From Burkholderiaceae bacterium (lineage in GTDB: Bacteria; Pseudomonadota; Gammaproteobacteria; Burkholderiales; Burkholderiaceae_E), in NCBI GenBank assembly GCA_021166725.1, contig JAJPES010000021.1, positions 1-45,005 on the forward strand: 45,005 nt of DNA. Reading direction: 5' to 3'. Below are positions 18,036-26,338 of the stretch, in pieces; the first letter of the stretch is position 1, and every line of letters starts with the position of its first letter. Position numbers and translations under genes: made by a program. Under the pieces are notes generated by a model. The model had not been told where the DNA came from. It saw only the letters and a list, made by a program, of their open reading frames with translations, and did not search any database.

Positions 18036-19826
18036 ATGGCCGACGTGCTGAACCATCTGTCCAACAGCCTGCCGCGGCGCAAGTTCGACGCCGTCATCAT
18101 CGGTGCCGGCGGCGCCGGGATGCGCTGCTCGGTGCAGCTGGCCGAGGCAGGCTACGACGTCGCCGTGCTGTCGAAGGTGTTCCCCACGCGCTCGCATACG
18201 GTGGCGGCGCAGGGCGGCATCGGCGCATCGCTGGGCAACATGAGCGAGGACAACTGGTACTGGCACATGTTCGACACGGTGAAGGGGTCGGACTACCTCG
18301 GCGACCAGGACGCCATCGAGTTCATGTGCCGCGAGGCGCCGAAGGTCGTCTACGAGCTCGAGCACTTCGGCATGCCCTTCGACCGCAACCCCGACGGCAC
18401 GATCTACCAGCGCCCGTTCGGAGGCCACACGGCGAACTTCGGCGAGAAGCCGGTGCAGCGCGCCTGTGCCGCGGCCGACCGCACCGGCCACGCGATGCTG
18501 CACACGCTGTACCAGCGCAACGTGCGCGCGCGCACGCAGTTCTTCGTCGAATGGATGGCCCTCGACATCATCCGCGACGCCGACGGCGACTGCGTCGGCG
18601 TCGTCGCGCTCGAGATGGAAACGGGCGAGGTGATGATCCTCGAGGCGAAGGTCACCGTATTCGCCACCGGCGGCGCCGGGCGCATCTGGCAGGCCTCCAC
18701 CAACGCGTTCATCAACACCGGCGACGGCCTGGGCATGGCGGCGCGCGCCGGAATCCCGCTCGAAGACCTCGAGTTCTGGCAGTTCCATCCCACCGGCGTG
18801 GCCGGTGCGGGCGTGCTCATCACCGAGGGCGTGCGCGGCGAGGGCGGCATCCTGCTGAACAAGGACGGCGAGCGCTTCATGGAGCGCTACGCGCCCACGC
18901 TGAAGGACCTCGCCCCGCGCGACTTCGTCTCGCGCTCGATGGACCAGGAGATCAAGGAGGGCCGCGGCTGCGGCCCCGACGCCGACTACGTGCTGCTCAA
19001 GCTCGATCACCTCGGCGCCGACACGATCATCAAGCGGCTGCCGTCGATTCGCGAGATCGCGATCAAGTTCGCCAACGTCGACCCGATCAAGGATCCGATT
19101 CCGGTGGTGCCTACCGCGCACTACCAGATGGGCGGCATTCCTTCGAACTACCACGGCCAGGTCGTCGTGCCGAAGGACGGCAACCCCGAGACGGTCGTCG
19201 GCGGCCTGTACGCCATCGGCGAATGCGCGTGCACGTCGGTGCACGGCGCGAACCGGCTCGGCACGAACTCGCTGCTCGACCTGCTCGTCTTCGGTCGCGC
19301 CGCCGGCAACCACATCGTTGCGTCGAAGCTGCGCGAGCGTAGCCACAAGCCGTTGCCGCCGAACGCGGGCGATGCGGCGCTTGCCCGCCTGGCGCGGCTC
19401 GACGCGTCGACCTCCGGCGAGAACACGCAGCAGGTCTCGGCCGACATCCGGCGCACGATCCAGTCGCACTGCGGGGTTTTCCGCACCACTGCACTGCTCG
19501 AGGAGGGCGTGCAGCAGGTCGAGCAGATCGCCCGGCGCGTCGAGTCGCTGTACATCGCCGACAAGTCGCGCGTGTTCAACACGGCGCGCGTCGAGGCGCT
19601 CGAACTGCACAACCTGATCGAAGTGGCGCGCGCCACCGTGGTCTCGGCGGCCGCGCGCAAGGAGAGCCGCGGCGCGCACGCGCTGCAGGATCATCCGGAG
19701 CGCGACGACGTCCACTGGCTCAAGCACACGCTGTGGTATTCGGAAGGCAACCGCCTCGAATACAAGCCGGTGCACATGCAGCCGCTGACGGTGGAAAGCT
19801 TCCAGCCGAAAGCGCGCACCTTCTGA
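18036..19826 (+). CDS. sdhA: Succinate dehydrogenase flavoprotein subunit
   Basis: Oxidises succinate to fumarate using covalently bound FAD. The 596-residue protein has the dinucleotide-binding start FDAVIIGAGGAGMRCSVQLA and FPTRSHTVAAQGGIGASLGN, whose His is the FAD attachment site. Substrate and catalytic segments include QFHPTGVAGAGVLITEGVRG, HYQMGGIPSNYHGQV and HGANRLGTNSLLDLLVFGR. The C-terminus ends KPVHMQPLTVESFQPKAR as in other proteobacterial SdhA. Its FAD is inserted with help from SdhE, encoded just downstream. Full length, no defect seen. Confidence 0.97.
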   Translation: MADVLNHLSNSLPRRKFDAVIIGAGGAGMRCSVQLAEAGYDVAVLSKVFPTRSHTVAAQGGIGASLGNMSEDNWYWHMFDTVKGSDYLGDQDAIEFMCREAPKVVYELEHFGMPFDRNPDGTIYQRPFGGHTANFGEKPVQRACAAADRTGHAMLHTLYQRNVRARTQFFVEWMALDIIRDADGDCVGVVALEMETGEVMILEAKVTVFATGGAGRIWQASTNAFINTGDGLGMAARAGIPLEDLEFWQFHPTGVAGAGVLITEGVRGEGGILLNKDGERFMERYAPTLKDLAPRDFVSRSMDQEIKEGRGCGPDADYVLLKLDHLGADTIIKRLPSIREIAIKFANVDPIKDPIPVVPTAHYQMGGIPSNYHGQVVVPKDGNPETVVGGLYAIGECACTSVHGANRLGTNSLLDLLVFGRAAGNHIVASKLRERSHKPLPPNAGDAALARLARLDASTSGENTQQVSADIRRTIQSHCGVFRTTALLEEGVQQVEQIARRVESLYIADKSRVFNTARVEALELHNLIEVARATVVSAAARKESRGAHALQDHPERDDVHWLKHTLWYSEGNRLEYKPVHMQPLTVESFQPKARTF

Positions 19827-19860
19827 AACCCGTTTCCGTTCCGCACAGCGCAGGAGAACC

Positions 19861-20619
19861 ATGAGCGCAGTCCTCGAACCCGCGGTGAAACCGGCGCAGG
19901 CCGCACAGGGCAGGCGCACCGTGCGGTTCTCGATCTACCGCTACGACCCCGACAAGGACGCGCGTCCGTACATGCAGCCCCTCGAGATCGTGCTCGAGCC
20001 CGGCGACAAGATGCTGCTCGACGCGCTGTTGCGCATCAAGCAGAGCGGCGACGATTCGCTCGCCTTTCGTCGCTCCTGCCGCGAAGGCGTGTGCGGTTCC
20101 GACGCGATGAACATCAACGGCAAGAACGGGCTGGCGTGCATCACCAACCTGCGCGAGCTGGAAGAACCCATCGTCCTGCGTCCGCTGCCCGGCCTTCCGG
20201 TGGTGCGCGACCTGATCGTCGACATGACGCAGTTCTTCAAGCAGTACCACTCGATCAAGCCCTACCTGATCAACGACACGCCGCCGCCGGAGAAGGAGCG
20301 GCTGCAGTCGCCCGAGGAGCGCGAGGAGCTCAACGGGCTGTACGAGTGCATCCTGTGTGCATGCTGCTCCACGGCGTGTCCGTCGTTCTGGTGGAATCCC
20401 GACAAGTTCGTCGGGCCGGCCGGCCTGCTGCAGGCGTATCGTTTCATTGCCGACAGTCGCGACGAGGCGACGTCGGAGCGTCTGGACGACCTGAACGATC
20501 CGTACCGGCTGTTCCGCTGCCGTTCGATCATGAACTGCGTCGACGTCTGCCCGAAGGGGCTGAACCCCACGCGGGCGATCAACAAGATCAAGGACCTTCT
20601 GGTCCGGCGCTCGGTCTGA
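19861..20619 (+). CDS. sdhB: Succinate dehydrogenase iron-sulfur subunit
   Basis: Carries electrons from SdhA to the membrane quinone through three iron-sulfur clusters. The 252-residue protein shows [2Fe-2S] ligands in SCREGVCGSDAMNINGKNGL (plus the next AC), the [4Fe-4S] group CILCACCSTACPSFWWNPDK, and the [3Fe-4S] group CRSIMNCVDVCPKGLNP. The N-terminus is about 15 residues longer than E. coli SdhB. An AGGAG site lies in the 34-base gap after sdhA. Confidence 0.97.
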   Translation: MSAVLEPAVKPAQAAQGRRTVRFSIYRYDPDKDARPYMQPLEIVLEPGDKMLLDALLRIKQSGDDSLAFRRSCREGVCGSDAMNINGKNGLACITNLRELEEPIVLRPLPGLPVVRDLIVDMTQFFKQYHSIKPYLINDTPPPEKERLQSPEEREELNGLYECILCACCSTACPSFWWNPDKFVGPAGLLQAYRFIADSRDEATSERLDDLNDPYRLFRCRSIMNCVDVCPKGLNPTRAINKIKDLLVRRSV

Positions 20620-20641
20620 GCGTCGCTGCGCGGAGCGTTTC

Positions 20642-20905
20642 GTGTCCGCCGACGCAAGAGCCGAGTTGCAGCGCCGCTTGCGCTGGCGTTCGCGCCGCGG
20701 GATGCTCGAGAACGACATCGTGCTCGAACGATTCTTCGCTCGGCACGGCGACGAGATCGACGATGCGCTCGCGCAGGGCCTGGACGTGCTGCTCGCGCTG
20801 CCAGACGGCGAGTTGCTCGACCTGATCCTGCGGCGCTGCGAGCCGCACGGCGAAGCCGGCACGCCCGCGGCGCGCCGGGTGCTGGAAATGCTGCGCGAAT
20901 CGTGA
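20642..20905 (+). CDS. sdhE: FAD assembly factor SdhE
   Basis: A small protein (87 residues) that promotes covalent flavinylation of SdhA. The core [15 protein letters not shown] contains the RGxxE motif that contacts SdhA. The GTG start gives the expected length and lies 22 bases after sdhB; ATG 20701 would cut into the conserved RRGM helix. It overlaps the long reading upstream of gltA but not gltA itself. Confidence 0.93.
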   Translation: MSADARAELQRRLRWRSRRGMLENDIVLERFFARHGDEIDDALAQGLDVLLALPDGELLDLILRRCEPHGEAGTPAARRVLEMLRES

Positions 20906-20964
20906 GGCGGCGCGAAATCCCCGGGCCGCCGCCGGGAACAACGAAGATTCCAGGAAGAACCGAA

Positions 20965-22272
20965 ATGAAAGAGCAGAGCAAGGCCACGCTATCGTTCCCC
21001 GACGGCACCGCTCCCATCGAGTTGCCGATCTATTCGGGAACGATCGGGCCGCAGGTCGTCGACATCCGCAAGCTCTATGGGCAGACCGGGCGCTTCACTT
21101 TCGATCCCGGCTTCATGTCCACGGCCGCCTGCGAGTCGAAGATCACCTACATCGACGGCGACAAGGGCGAGCTGCTGTATCGCGGCTACCCGATCGAGCA
21201 GCTGGCCGAATACTGCGACTACCTGCAGACCTGCTATCTGCTGCTCAACGGCGAACTGCCCGACGCGGAGCAGCAGCGCGATTTCGAGAGCCGTGTCACC
21301 AATCACACGATGGTGCACGAGCAGATGACGCGCTTCCTGCAGGGGTTCCGGCGCGATGCGCACCCGATGGCGGTGCTGGTAGGGATGGTCGGCGCGCTGT
21401 CGGCCTTCTATCACGACTCGCTCGATATCAACGACCCCGAGCACCGCTTCGTCTCCGCGATCCGCCTGATCGCCAAGATGCCCACGCTGGTGGCGATGGC
21501 CTACAAGTACTCGATGGGCCAGCCGTTCATGTATCCGCTGAATCGCCTGTCGTATTCGGCGAACTTCATGCGGATGATGTTCGGCACTCCCTGCGAGGAA
21601 TACGAGCCGAACGACGTGCTGGTGCGCGCGCTCGATCGGATCCTGATCCTGCATGCCGATCACGAGCAGAACGCATCCACCTCCACGGTGCGGCTCGCCG
21701 GTTCGTCGGGCGCCAACCCCTTCGCCTGCATCGCCGCCGGCATCGCCACGCTGTGGGGCCCCGCGCACGGCGGGGCGAACGAGGCGTCGCTGCTTATGCT
21801 GCGCGACATCCAGCGCCAGGGCGGCATCGAGCGCATCGGCGAGTTCATCGAGAAGGTCAAGGACAAGAACTCGAACGTCAAGCTGATGGGCTTCGGCCAC
21901 CGGGTCTACAAGAACTACGACCCGCGTGCCAAGCTGATGCGCGAGACCTGCTACGAGGTGCTGGAAGAACTCGGCCTGCACGACGATCCGCTGTTCGCAT
22001 TGGCGATGAAGCTCGAGAAGATCGCGCTCGAGGACGACTACTTCGTCAAGCGCGAGCTCTACCCGAACGTCGACTTCTATTCCGGCATCGTGCAGAAGGC
22101 GCTCGGCATCCCTACCGAGATGTTCACCTGCATCTTCGCGCTGGCGCGCACCGTCGGCTGGATCGCGCAGTGGGGCGAGATGATCGCCGACCCCGAACAG
22201 AAGATCGGCCGCCCGCGGCAGCTGTACACGGGGCATACGCGGCGCGACGTTCCTGCGACAGTGAAGGGTTGA
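20965..22272 (+). CDS. gltA: Citrate synthase (type II)
   Basis: Condenses acetyl-CoA with oxaloacetate. The 435-residue protein matches the hexameric, NADH-sensitive type of proteobacteria: [20 protein letters not shown] at the start, [20 protein letters not shown] and [11 protein letters not shown], and [17 protein letters not shown], with catalytic His and the C-terminal Asp region [16 protein letters not shown] 20965 follows AGGAAG at a good distance. It ends the sdh operon and is followed by a purine-rich tandem array and a hairpin with T-run. Confidence 0.97.
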   Translation: MKEQSKATLSFPDGTAPIELPIYSGTIGPQVVDIRKLYGQTGRFTFDPGFMSTAACESKITYIDGDKGELLYRGYPIEQLAEYCDYLQTCYLLLNGELPDAEQQRDFESRVTNHTMVHEQMTRFLQGFRRDAHPMAVLVGMVGALSAFYHDSLDINDPEHRFVSAIRLIAKMPTLVAMAYKYSMGQPFMYPLNRLSYSANFMRMMFGTPCEEYEPNDVLVRALDRILILHADHEQNASTSTVRLAGSSGANPFACIAAGIATLWGPAHGGANEASLLMLRDIQRQGGIERIGEFIEKVKDKNSNVKLMGFGHRVYKNYDPRAKLMRETCYEVLEELGLHDDPLFALAMKLEKIALEDDYFVKRELYPNVDFYSGIVQKALGIPTEMFTCIFALARTVGWIAQWGEMIADPEQKIGRPRQLYTGHTRRDVPATVKG

Positions 22273-22316
22273 GGAGGGGAAGGGAGAAGGGCGAAGGGGG
22301 AAGGGGGAAGGGGGAA
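22273..22316 (+). repeat. Purine-rich tandem GAAGGGG array after gltA
   Basis: Directly after the gltA stop, about six degenerate heptamers (GAAGGGA, GAAGGGC, GAAGGGG, repeated) run to 22316. They resemble the GTGAAGG array after acnA. Confidence 0.7.
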
Positions 22317-22391
22317 AACCGGGGTCAGCCCCCGGTTTGATAACCGGGGTCAGACCCCGGTTTTTCTCCCGGACCGCGGTTTTTCTCCCGG
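22317..22391 (+). repeat. GGGGTCAG(A)CCCC palindromic repeats, with likely gltA terminator
   Basis: Copy A at 22317-22338 (AACCGGGG-TCAGCC-CCCGGTTT) and copy B at 22342-22365 (AACCGGGGT-CAG-ACCCCGGTT then TTT) are each self-complementary. B has a perfect 9-base-pair stem and T-run, so it should terminate gltA transcription. The tail GGTTTTTCTCCCGG then occurs twice (about 22360-22373 and 22378-22391). An inverted related copy lies at 23273-23297. Confidence 0.75.
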
Positions 22392-22432
22392 TTCTTCCCC
22401 GGCTTTCCCGGGCGCGAAGGGGGACATCGGCC

Positions 22433-23260
22433 GTGGTTCCGGTCGTTCGCAGGCTGCTCATCGACCTCGAGGCGCCATTCGAGCGGGGCTGGTGCGGCGG
22501 CGATCCCTTCCTGACGGCGCTGTTCGATGCGCTGTCGATGAGCTTTCCGGTCGGCGAGCAGTTCTTCATCGACTCCGTGCGCGCTGCGCTCGAACAGCTT
22601 CCTGCCGAGCGGCGCGACGAGTTCGCCGAGCGCACGCGCGCTTTCATCGGGCAGGAGGCGACGCACCGGCGCATCCATTCGTTGTTCAACGAACAACTGC
22701 TGGGGCAGGGCCTCGTCAACGATTGGGAGAAGCGGGCGCTCGTGCGCATCGGGTGGCTGGCCGACGTCGACCGTCGACACTGGCTCGCCGCGACGGCCGC
22801 CTACGAACACTTGACGGCGATCCTCGCGCAGTGGTTGCTGCGCAACCCGCACGTTCTCGACGGCGCCGAACCGCGACTGCGGACGATGTGGTTGTGGCAT
22901 AGCGCCGAGGAAACCGAGCACCGAAGCGTCGCCTTCGATCTCCATCACGCGATCGGCGGCGATCGGCGCTGGCGGCTGAAGTGGTTCCGTCGCGTGACGA
23001 CGTTCTTCCTCGCGGACGTCATGCGACAGACCCTGTCGAACCTGCGTCGCAGCGGGACGCTGTGGCAGCGGCGCACCTGGCGCAGCGCGGCGCATCACCT
23101 GTTCGGCCGCGGCGGCCTGGCGCGCGAAACCTTCGCTCCATGGCGCGAGTACTTCCGCGCCGATTTCCACCCCGATCAGCGGCCCGACGACCTCGCGCGT
23201 CGCTGGATCGACGAGAACACAGCCGCCTACACCGTCGCGGGTCCGGCCTCCGGTCGTTGA
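22433..23260 (+). CDS. Metal-dependent hydrolase family protein (PF10118 type)
   Basis: A 275-residue protein resembling the metal-dependent hydrolase family PF10118. Putative metal ligands are in GQEATHRRIHSLFNEQL and SAEETEHRSVAFDLHHAIGG, an arrangement of Glu and His on helices recalling di-iron ferritin-like proteins. LLIDLEAPFERGWCGGDPFL and ALSMSFPVGEQFFIDSVR also fit. The substrate is unknown. The GTG at 22433 has GAAGGGGGA about ten bases upstream; a longer reading from 22337 would translate the repeat. It stands alone on the plus strand between gltA and the kor operon and is bracketed by inverted copies of a palindromic repeat, suggesting later arrival. Confidence 0.8.
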   Translation: MVPVVRRLLIDLEAPFERGWCGGDPFLTALFDALSMSFPVGEQFFIDSVRAALEQLPAERRDEFAERTRAFIGQEATHRRIHSLFNEQLLGQGLVNDWEKRALVRIGWLADVDRRHWLAATAAYEHLTAILAQWLLRNPHVLDGAEPRLRTMWLWHSAEETEHRSVAFDLHHAIGGDRRWRLKWFRRVTTFFLADVMRQTLSNLRRSGTLWQRRTWRSAAHHLFGRGGLARETFAPWREYFRADFHPDQRPDDLARRWIDENTAAYTVAGPASGR

Positions 23261-23272
23261 TCGCCACGCAGG

Positions 23273-23320
23273 AAAACCGTGGTCTGACCCCGATTTTGCT
23301 CCGCTTGCGATTTTGCTCCG
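23273..23320. repeat. Inverted copy of the GGGGTCAGACC repeat and tail duplication
   Basis: AAAACCGTGGTCTGACC at 23273-23289 continuing CCGATTTT is the reverse complement form of copy B near 22342, with mismatches. CGATTTTGCTCCG then appears twice (23291-23303, 23308-23320), mirroring the duplicated tail on the other side of the hydrolase gene. It lies between that gene and the kor operon end. Confidence 0.7.
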
Positions 23321-23325
23321 CACCC

Positions 23326-24381
23326 TCACCGCAGTGACGCATTCAAGCGTTCCAGCGCCGCGCTGCCCGGACACAGCGTCGTCTCGTCGAGCGCATTGAG
23401 CGGCGTTTCGGTGGTCCCGAGCCGGTCGTGCAGGTCGCCGGCTTCCGGGTCGACATACAGCAGGCCGGTGAGCAACTCGCCGCGCGCCTGGTGCTCGAGT
23501 ATCCGCCGGGTCGCCGCGATGCGGTCGCGCGGATCGAAGTCGGCGTCGAGCTTGCGCAGTCGCAGCAGCGAACCGTCGTGCTGCACGATCTCGATGTACG
23601 AGCCGGGATCGCAGGCGCCGGTGATCTCGTCGCGACGCGGCACGAACTCGATCCGGTTGGCGGCTTCGTTGTGTGCACGAACGTAGTCGTAGCTGCGCGT
23701 GCTGCCCAGGTGGTTGTTGAACGCGACACAAGGGCTGACGACGTCGACGAGCGAGGCGCCGCGGTGCCGAATCGCGCCTTCGATCAGCGGCACCAGTTGC
23801 GCCTTGTCGCCCGAGAATCCGCGTGCGACGTAGGTGGCGCCGAGTTGCAGCGCCAGCGCGGCGAGATCGATTCCGGCGTCTTCGTTGGCGACGCCGCGCT
23901 TCGATTTCGAGCCGCGATCGGCGGTCGCCGAGAACTGCCCCTTCGTCAGGCCGTAGACGCCGTTGTTCTCGACGATGTAGGTCATGTCGACGCCGCGACG
24001 CATCGCGTGCGCGAACTGCCCGAGCCCGATCGACGCCGAGTCGCCGTCGCCGGAGACGCCGAGGTACAGCAGCGTGCGGTTCGCCAGGTTGGCGCCGGTG
24101 AGCACCGACGGCATGCGACCGTGCACCGAGTTGAAGCCGTGCGAATGGCCGAGGAAATAATCGGTTGTCTTCGACGAGCAGCCGATGCCCGAGAGCTTGG
24201 CGACGCGGTGCGGCTCGATGTCGAGCGACCAGCACGCCTGCACGATGGCCGCCGAGATCGAGTCGTGGCCGCAGCCAGCGCACAGCGTCGAGACGCGCCC
24301 TTCGTAGTCGCGCCGCGTGTGGCCGAGAGCGTTCTTCGGCAGCGACGGGTGGTGCAGCGAGGGTTTCGCGAGATAGGTCAT
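23326..24381 (-). CDS. korB: 2-oxoacid:ferredoxin oxidoreductase, beta (TPP) subunit, KorB-like
   Basis: Holds thiamine diphosphate and a [4Fe-4S] cluster in a ferredoxin-dependent 2-oxoacid oxidoreductase that decarboxylates a 2-oxoacid to an acyl-CoA. The 351-residue protein shows LCAGCGHDSISAAI and GIGCSS cluster cysteines, the TPP motif GDGDSASIGLGQFAHAMRR continuing to YIVENNGVYGLTKGQFSAT, and SPCVAFNNH. Long KorB proteins of this form (with a C-terminal part after FNNH) usually act on 2-oxoglutarate; pyruvate or another oxoacid is not excluded. It lies 37 bases after korA in a three-gene operon. Confidence 0.87.
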   Translation of the reverse strand: MTYLAKPSLHHPSLPKNALGHTRRDYEGRVSTLCAGCGHDSISAAIVQACWSLDIEPHRVAKLSGIGCSSKTTDYFLGHSHGFNSVHGRMPSVLTGANLANRTLLYLGVSGDGDSASIGLGQFAHAMRRGVDMTYIVENNGVYGLTKGQFSATADRGSKSKRGVANEDAGIDLAALALQLGATYVARGFSGDKAQLVPLIEGAIRHRGASLVDVVSPCVAFNNHLGSTRSYDYVRAHNEAANRIEFVPRRDEITGACDPGSYIEIVQHDGSLLRLRKLDADFDPRDRIAATRRILEHQARGELLTGLLYVDPEAGDLHDRLGTTETPLNALDETTLCPGSAALERLNASLR

Positions 24382-24418
24382 TGATCGTCGTTCCGAAGAG
24401 CGGGCGGTGGCGAGTGCG

Positions 24419-26338
24419 TCAGGCGACTCGCCCGTGCGATGCGCGCGCCGTCGCCGAAGCCTTCGCCTGCGCCTGCGCGGGCAGCGCGGCCTGCGTTGAG
24501 GCAGCCGGGCGCCCCAGCGGCAGCACGTTGCCCGCCGCGAGTTGCTCGGCGATGGTGCCGGCGATGAAGCGGGCGGTGATCGGCGTGCCGTCGTAGTGCA
24601 GCACCGGCTGCAGGCGCGCCGGATCGATGCCCAGTTCGTTGACCAGCATCGTGCGCATCTGCGCGTCGCGGTTCTGCTCGACGACGAACATCGTGTCGTG
24701 CGCCTGGATGAAGCGCGCGACCTCGTCGCCGAACGGAAACGCGCGGATGCGCAGAGTATCGATCGGGCAGCCGATCGCCTGCAGCGACTCGATCGCTTCG
24801 GCCATCGCCGGGCTGGTCGAGCCGTAGAAGATCGCGCCGATCTTCGACGGGGTCGTTGCGCGCGCCTCGATCGCCGACGGCACGAGCGCCTTCGCGGTGT
24901 CGAACTTGCGCAGCAGTCGCTGCACGTTCTCGACGTAGTCGGCGCCGCGCTCCGAATAGCTGGCGTAGGCGTTCTTCGTCGTTCCGCGCGTGAAGTACGC
25001 GCCCTTGGTCGGGTGCTCGCCGGGCAGCGTGCGGTACGCGATGCCATCGCCGTCCACATCGAGGTAGCGCCCGAACTCGACGCCCGCCTCGAGCGCCTCG
25101 GCGCGCATCACCTTGCCGCGGTCGTAGCGACGCGCGTCGTCCCACGCGAAGGGCGCGCACAGCCGCTGGTTCATGCCGATGTCCAGATCGGTCATGACGA
25201 ACACTGGCGTCTGCAGCCGATCGGCGAGGTCGAGCGCCTGCGCGGCGAAGTCGAAGCACTCGCGCGGATCCTCGGGAAGAAGCAGCACGTGCTTCGTGTC
25301 GCCGTGCGAGGCATAGGCGCAGGCGAGCAGGTCGGACTGCTGCGTGCGCGTCGGCATGCCGGTGGACGGCCCGCCGCGCTGCACGTCGACGATGGTGACC
25401 GGGATCTCGGCGAAATAGGCCAGTCCGATGAACTCGGACATCAGCGAGATGCCCGGGCCGGAAGTGGCGGTGAACGAGCGCGCGCCGTTCCATCCGGCGC
25501 CGACCGCCATGCCCACTGCGGCCAGCTCGTCCTCGGCCTGCACGATCGCATAGCGTCGCTCGCCGGTGTCGGGATCGACGCGCAGCCTGGCGCAATGGCG
25601 CGTGAACGCGTCGGCCACCGACGACGAGGGCGTGATCGGGTACCAGGCGCACACCGTTGCGCCGCCGTACACGAAGCCCAGCGCGAGCGCGGCGTTGCCG
25701 TCGACGAATATGCGATCGCCCACCTGCGCGGCGCGGCACGCGCGCAGCCCGATCGCGTTCTCGAGGTGCTCGCCGGCGTAGCGCCAGCCCTTGCGGAACG
25801 CATCGAGGTTCGGCTCGAGCAGCTTCTGCTTGCCGCGATACTGCTCGCCGATCAGCTCGGCGACGACGGCCGGATCGAGGCCCATCAGCGCGGCGAGCGC
25901 GCCCACGTACATGATGTTCTTCAGCAGCTGGCGCTCGCGCGGATCGTCGTAGGCCGCGTTGCACAGCTCGGTGAGCGGCACGCCGACCGTGTGAACGTCG
26001 TCGCGGAACTTCGACGCCGGCAGCGGCCGCGTGCTGTCGTAGAGCAGGTAGCCGCCCGGCTCGATCGCGGCGACGTCGGCGTCCCAGGTCTGCGGGTTCA
26101 TCGCCACCATCAGGTCGACGCCGCCGCGCCGTCCCAGATGACCGCGTTCGGTGACGCGTACCTCGTACCAGGTGGGCAGGCCCTGGATGTTCGACGGGAA
26201 GATGTTGCGCGGGCTGACCGGGATGCCCATGCGCAGGAAGCTGCGTGCGAACAACTCGTTGGCCGAGGCCGACCCGGAGCCGTTGACGTTGGCGAACTGG
26301 ACGACGAAGTCGTTGACCGCCTCGATTCTCTTCGTCAT
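24419..26338 (-). CDS. korA: 2-oxoacid:ferredoxin oxidoreductase, fused gamma-alpha subunit, KorA-like
   Basis: The 639-residue partner of KorB. Residues about 1-190 are the gamma domain (FVVQFANVNGSGSASANELF, GLPTWYEVRVTERGHLGRRG); the alpha pyrimidine-binding domain follows, with YPITPSSSVADAF at about 233, EDELAAVGMAVGAGWNGARS, and TSGPGISLMSEFIGLA. DIGMNQRLCAPF and the C-terminal domain ending in an Ala-rich tail complete it. A fused gamma-alpha chain with a separate beta is the KorAB layout. Its start shares a base with the korC stop (TGATG), so translation is coupled. Iron-sulfur domain delta is missing, as its role can be filled by the KorC-like protein. Confidence 0.87.
   Translation of the reverse strand: MTKRIEAVNDFVVQFANVNGSGSASANELFARSFLRMGIPVSPRNIFPSNIQGLPTWYEVRVTERGHLGRRGGVDLMVAMNPQTWDADVAAIEPGGYLLYDSTRPLPASKFRDDVHTVGVPLTELCNAAYDDPRERQLLKNIMYVGALAALMGLDPAVVAELIGEQYRGKQKLLEPNLDAFRKGWRYAGEHLENAIGLRACRAAQVGDRIFVDGNAALALGFVYGGATVCAWYPITPSSSVADAFTRHCARLRVDPDTGERRYAIVQAEDELAAVGMAVGAGWNGARSFTATSGPGISLMSEFIGLAYFAEIPVTIVDVQRGGPSTGMPTRTQQSDLLACAYASHGDTKHVLLLPEDPRECFDFAAQALDLADRLQTPVFVMTDLDIGMNQRLCAPFAWDDARRYDRGKVMRAEALEAGVEFGRYLDVDGDGIAYRTLPGEHPTKGAYFTRGTTKNAYASYSERGADYVENVQRLLRKFDTAKALVPSAIEARATTPSKIGAIFYGSTSPAMAEAIESLQAIGCPIDTLRIRAFPFGDEVARFIQAHDTMFVVEQNRDAQMRTMLVNELGIDPARLQPVLHYDGTPITARFIAGTIAEQLAAGNVLPLGRPAASTQAALPAQAQAKASATARASHGRVA

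Noticed and set aside
22337..22432. Upstream ATG for the metal-dependent hydrolase
   Set aside because: It would translate the palindromic repeat; the GTG at 22433 has a ribosome site and matches the conserved start.
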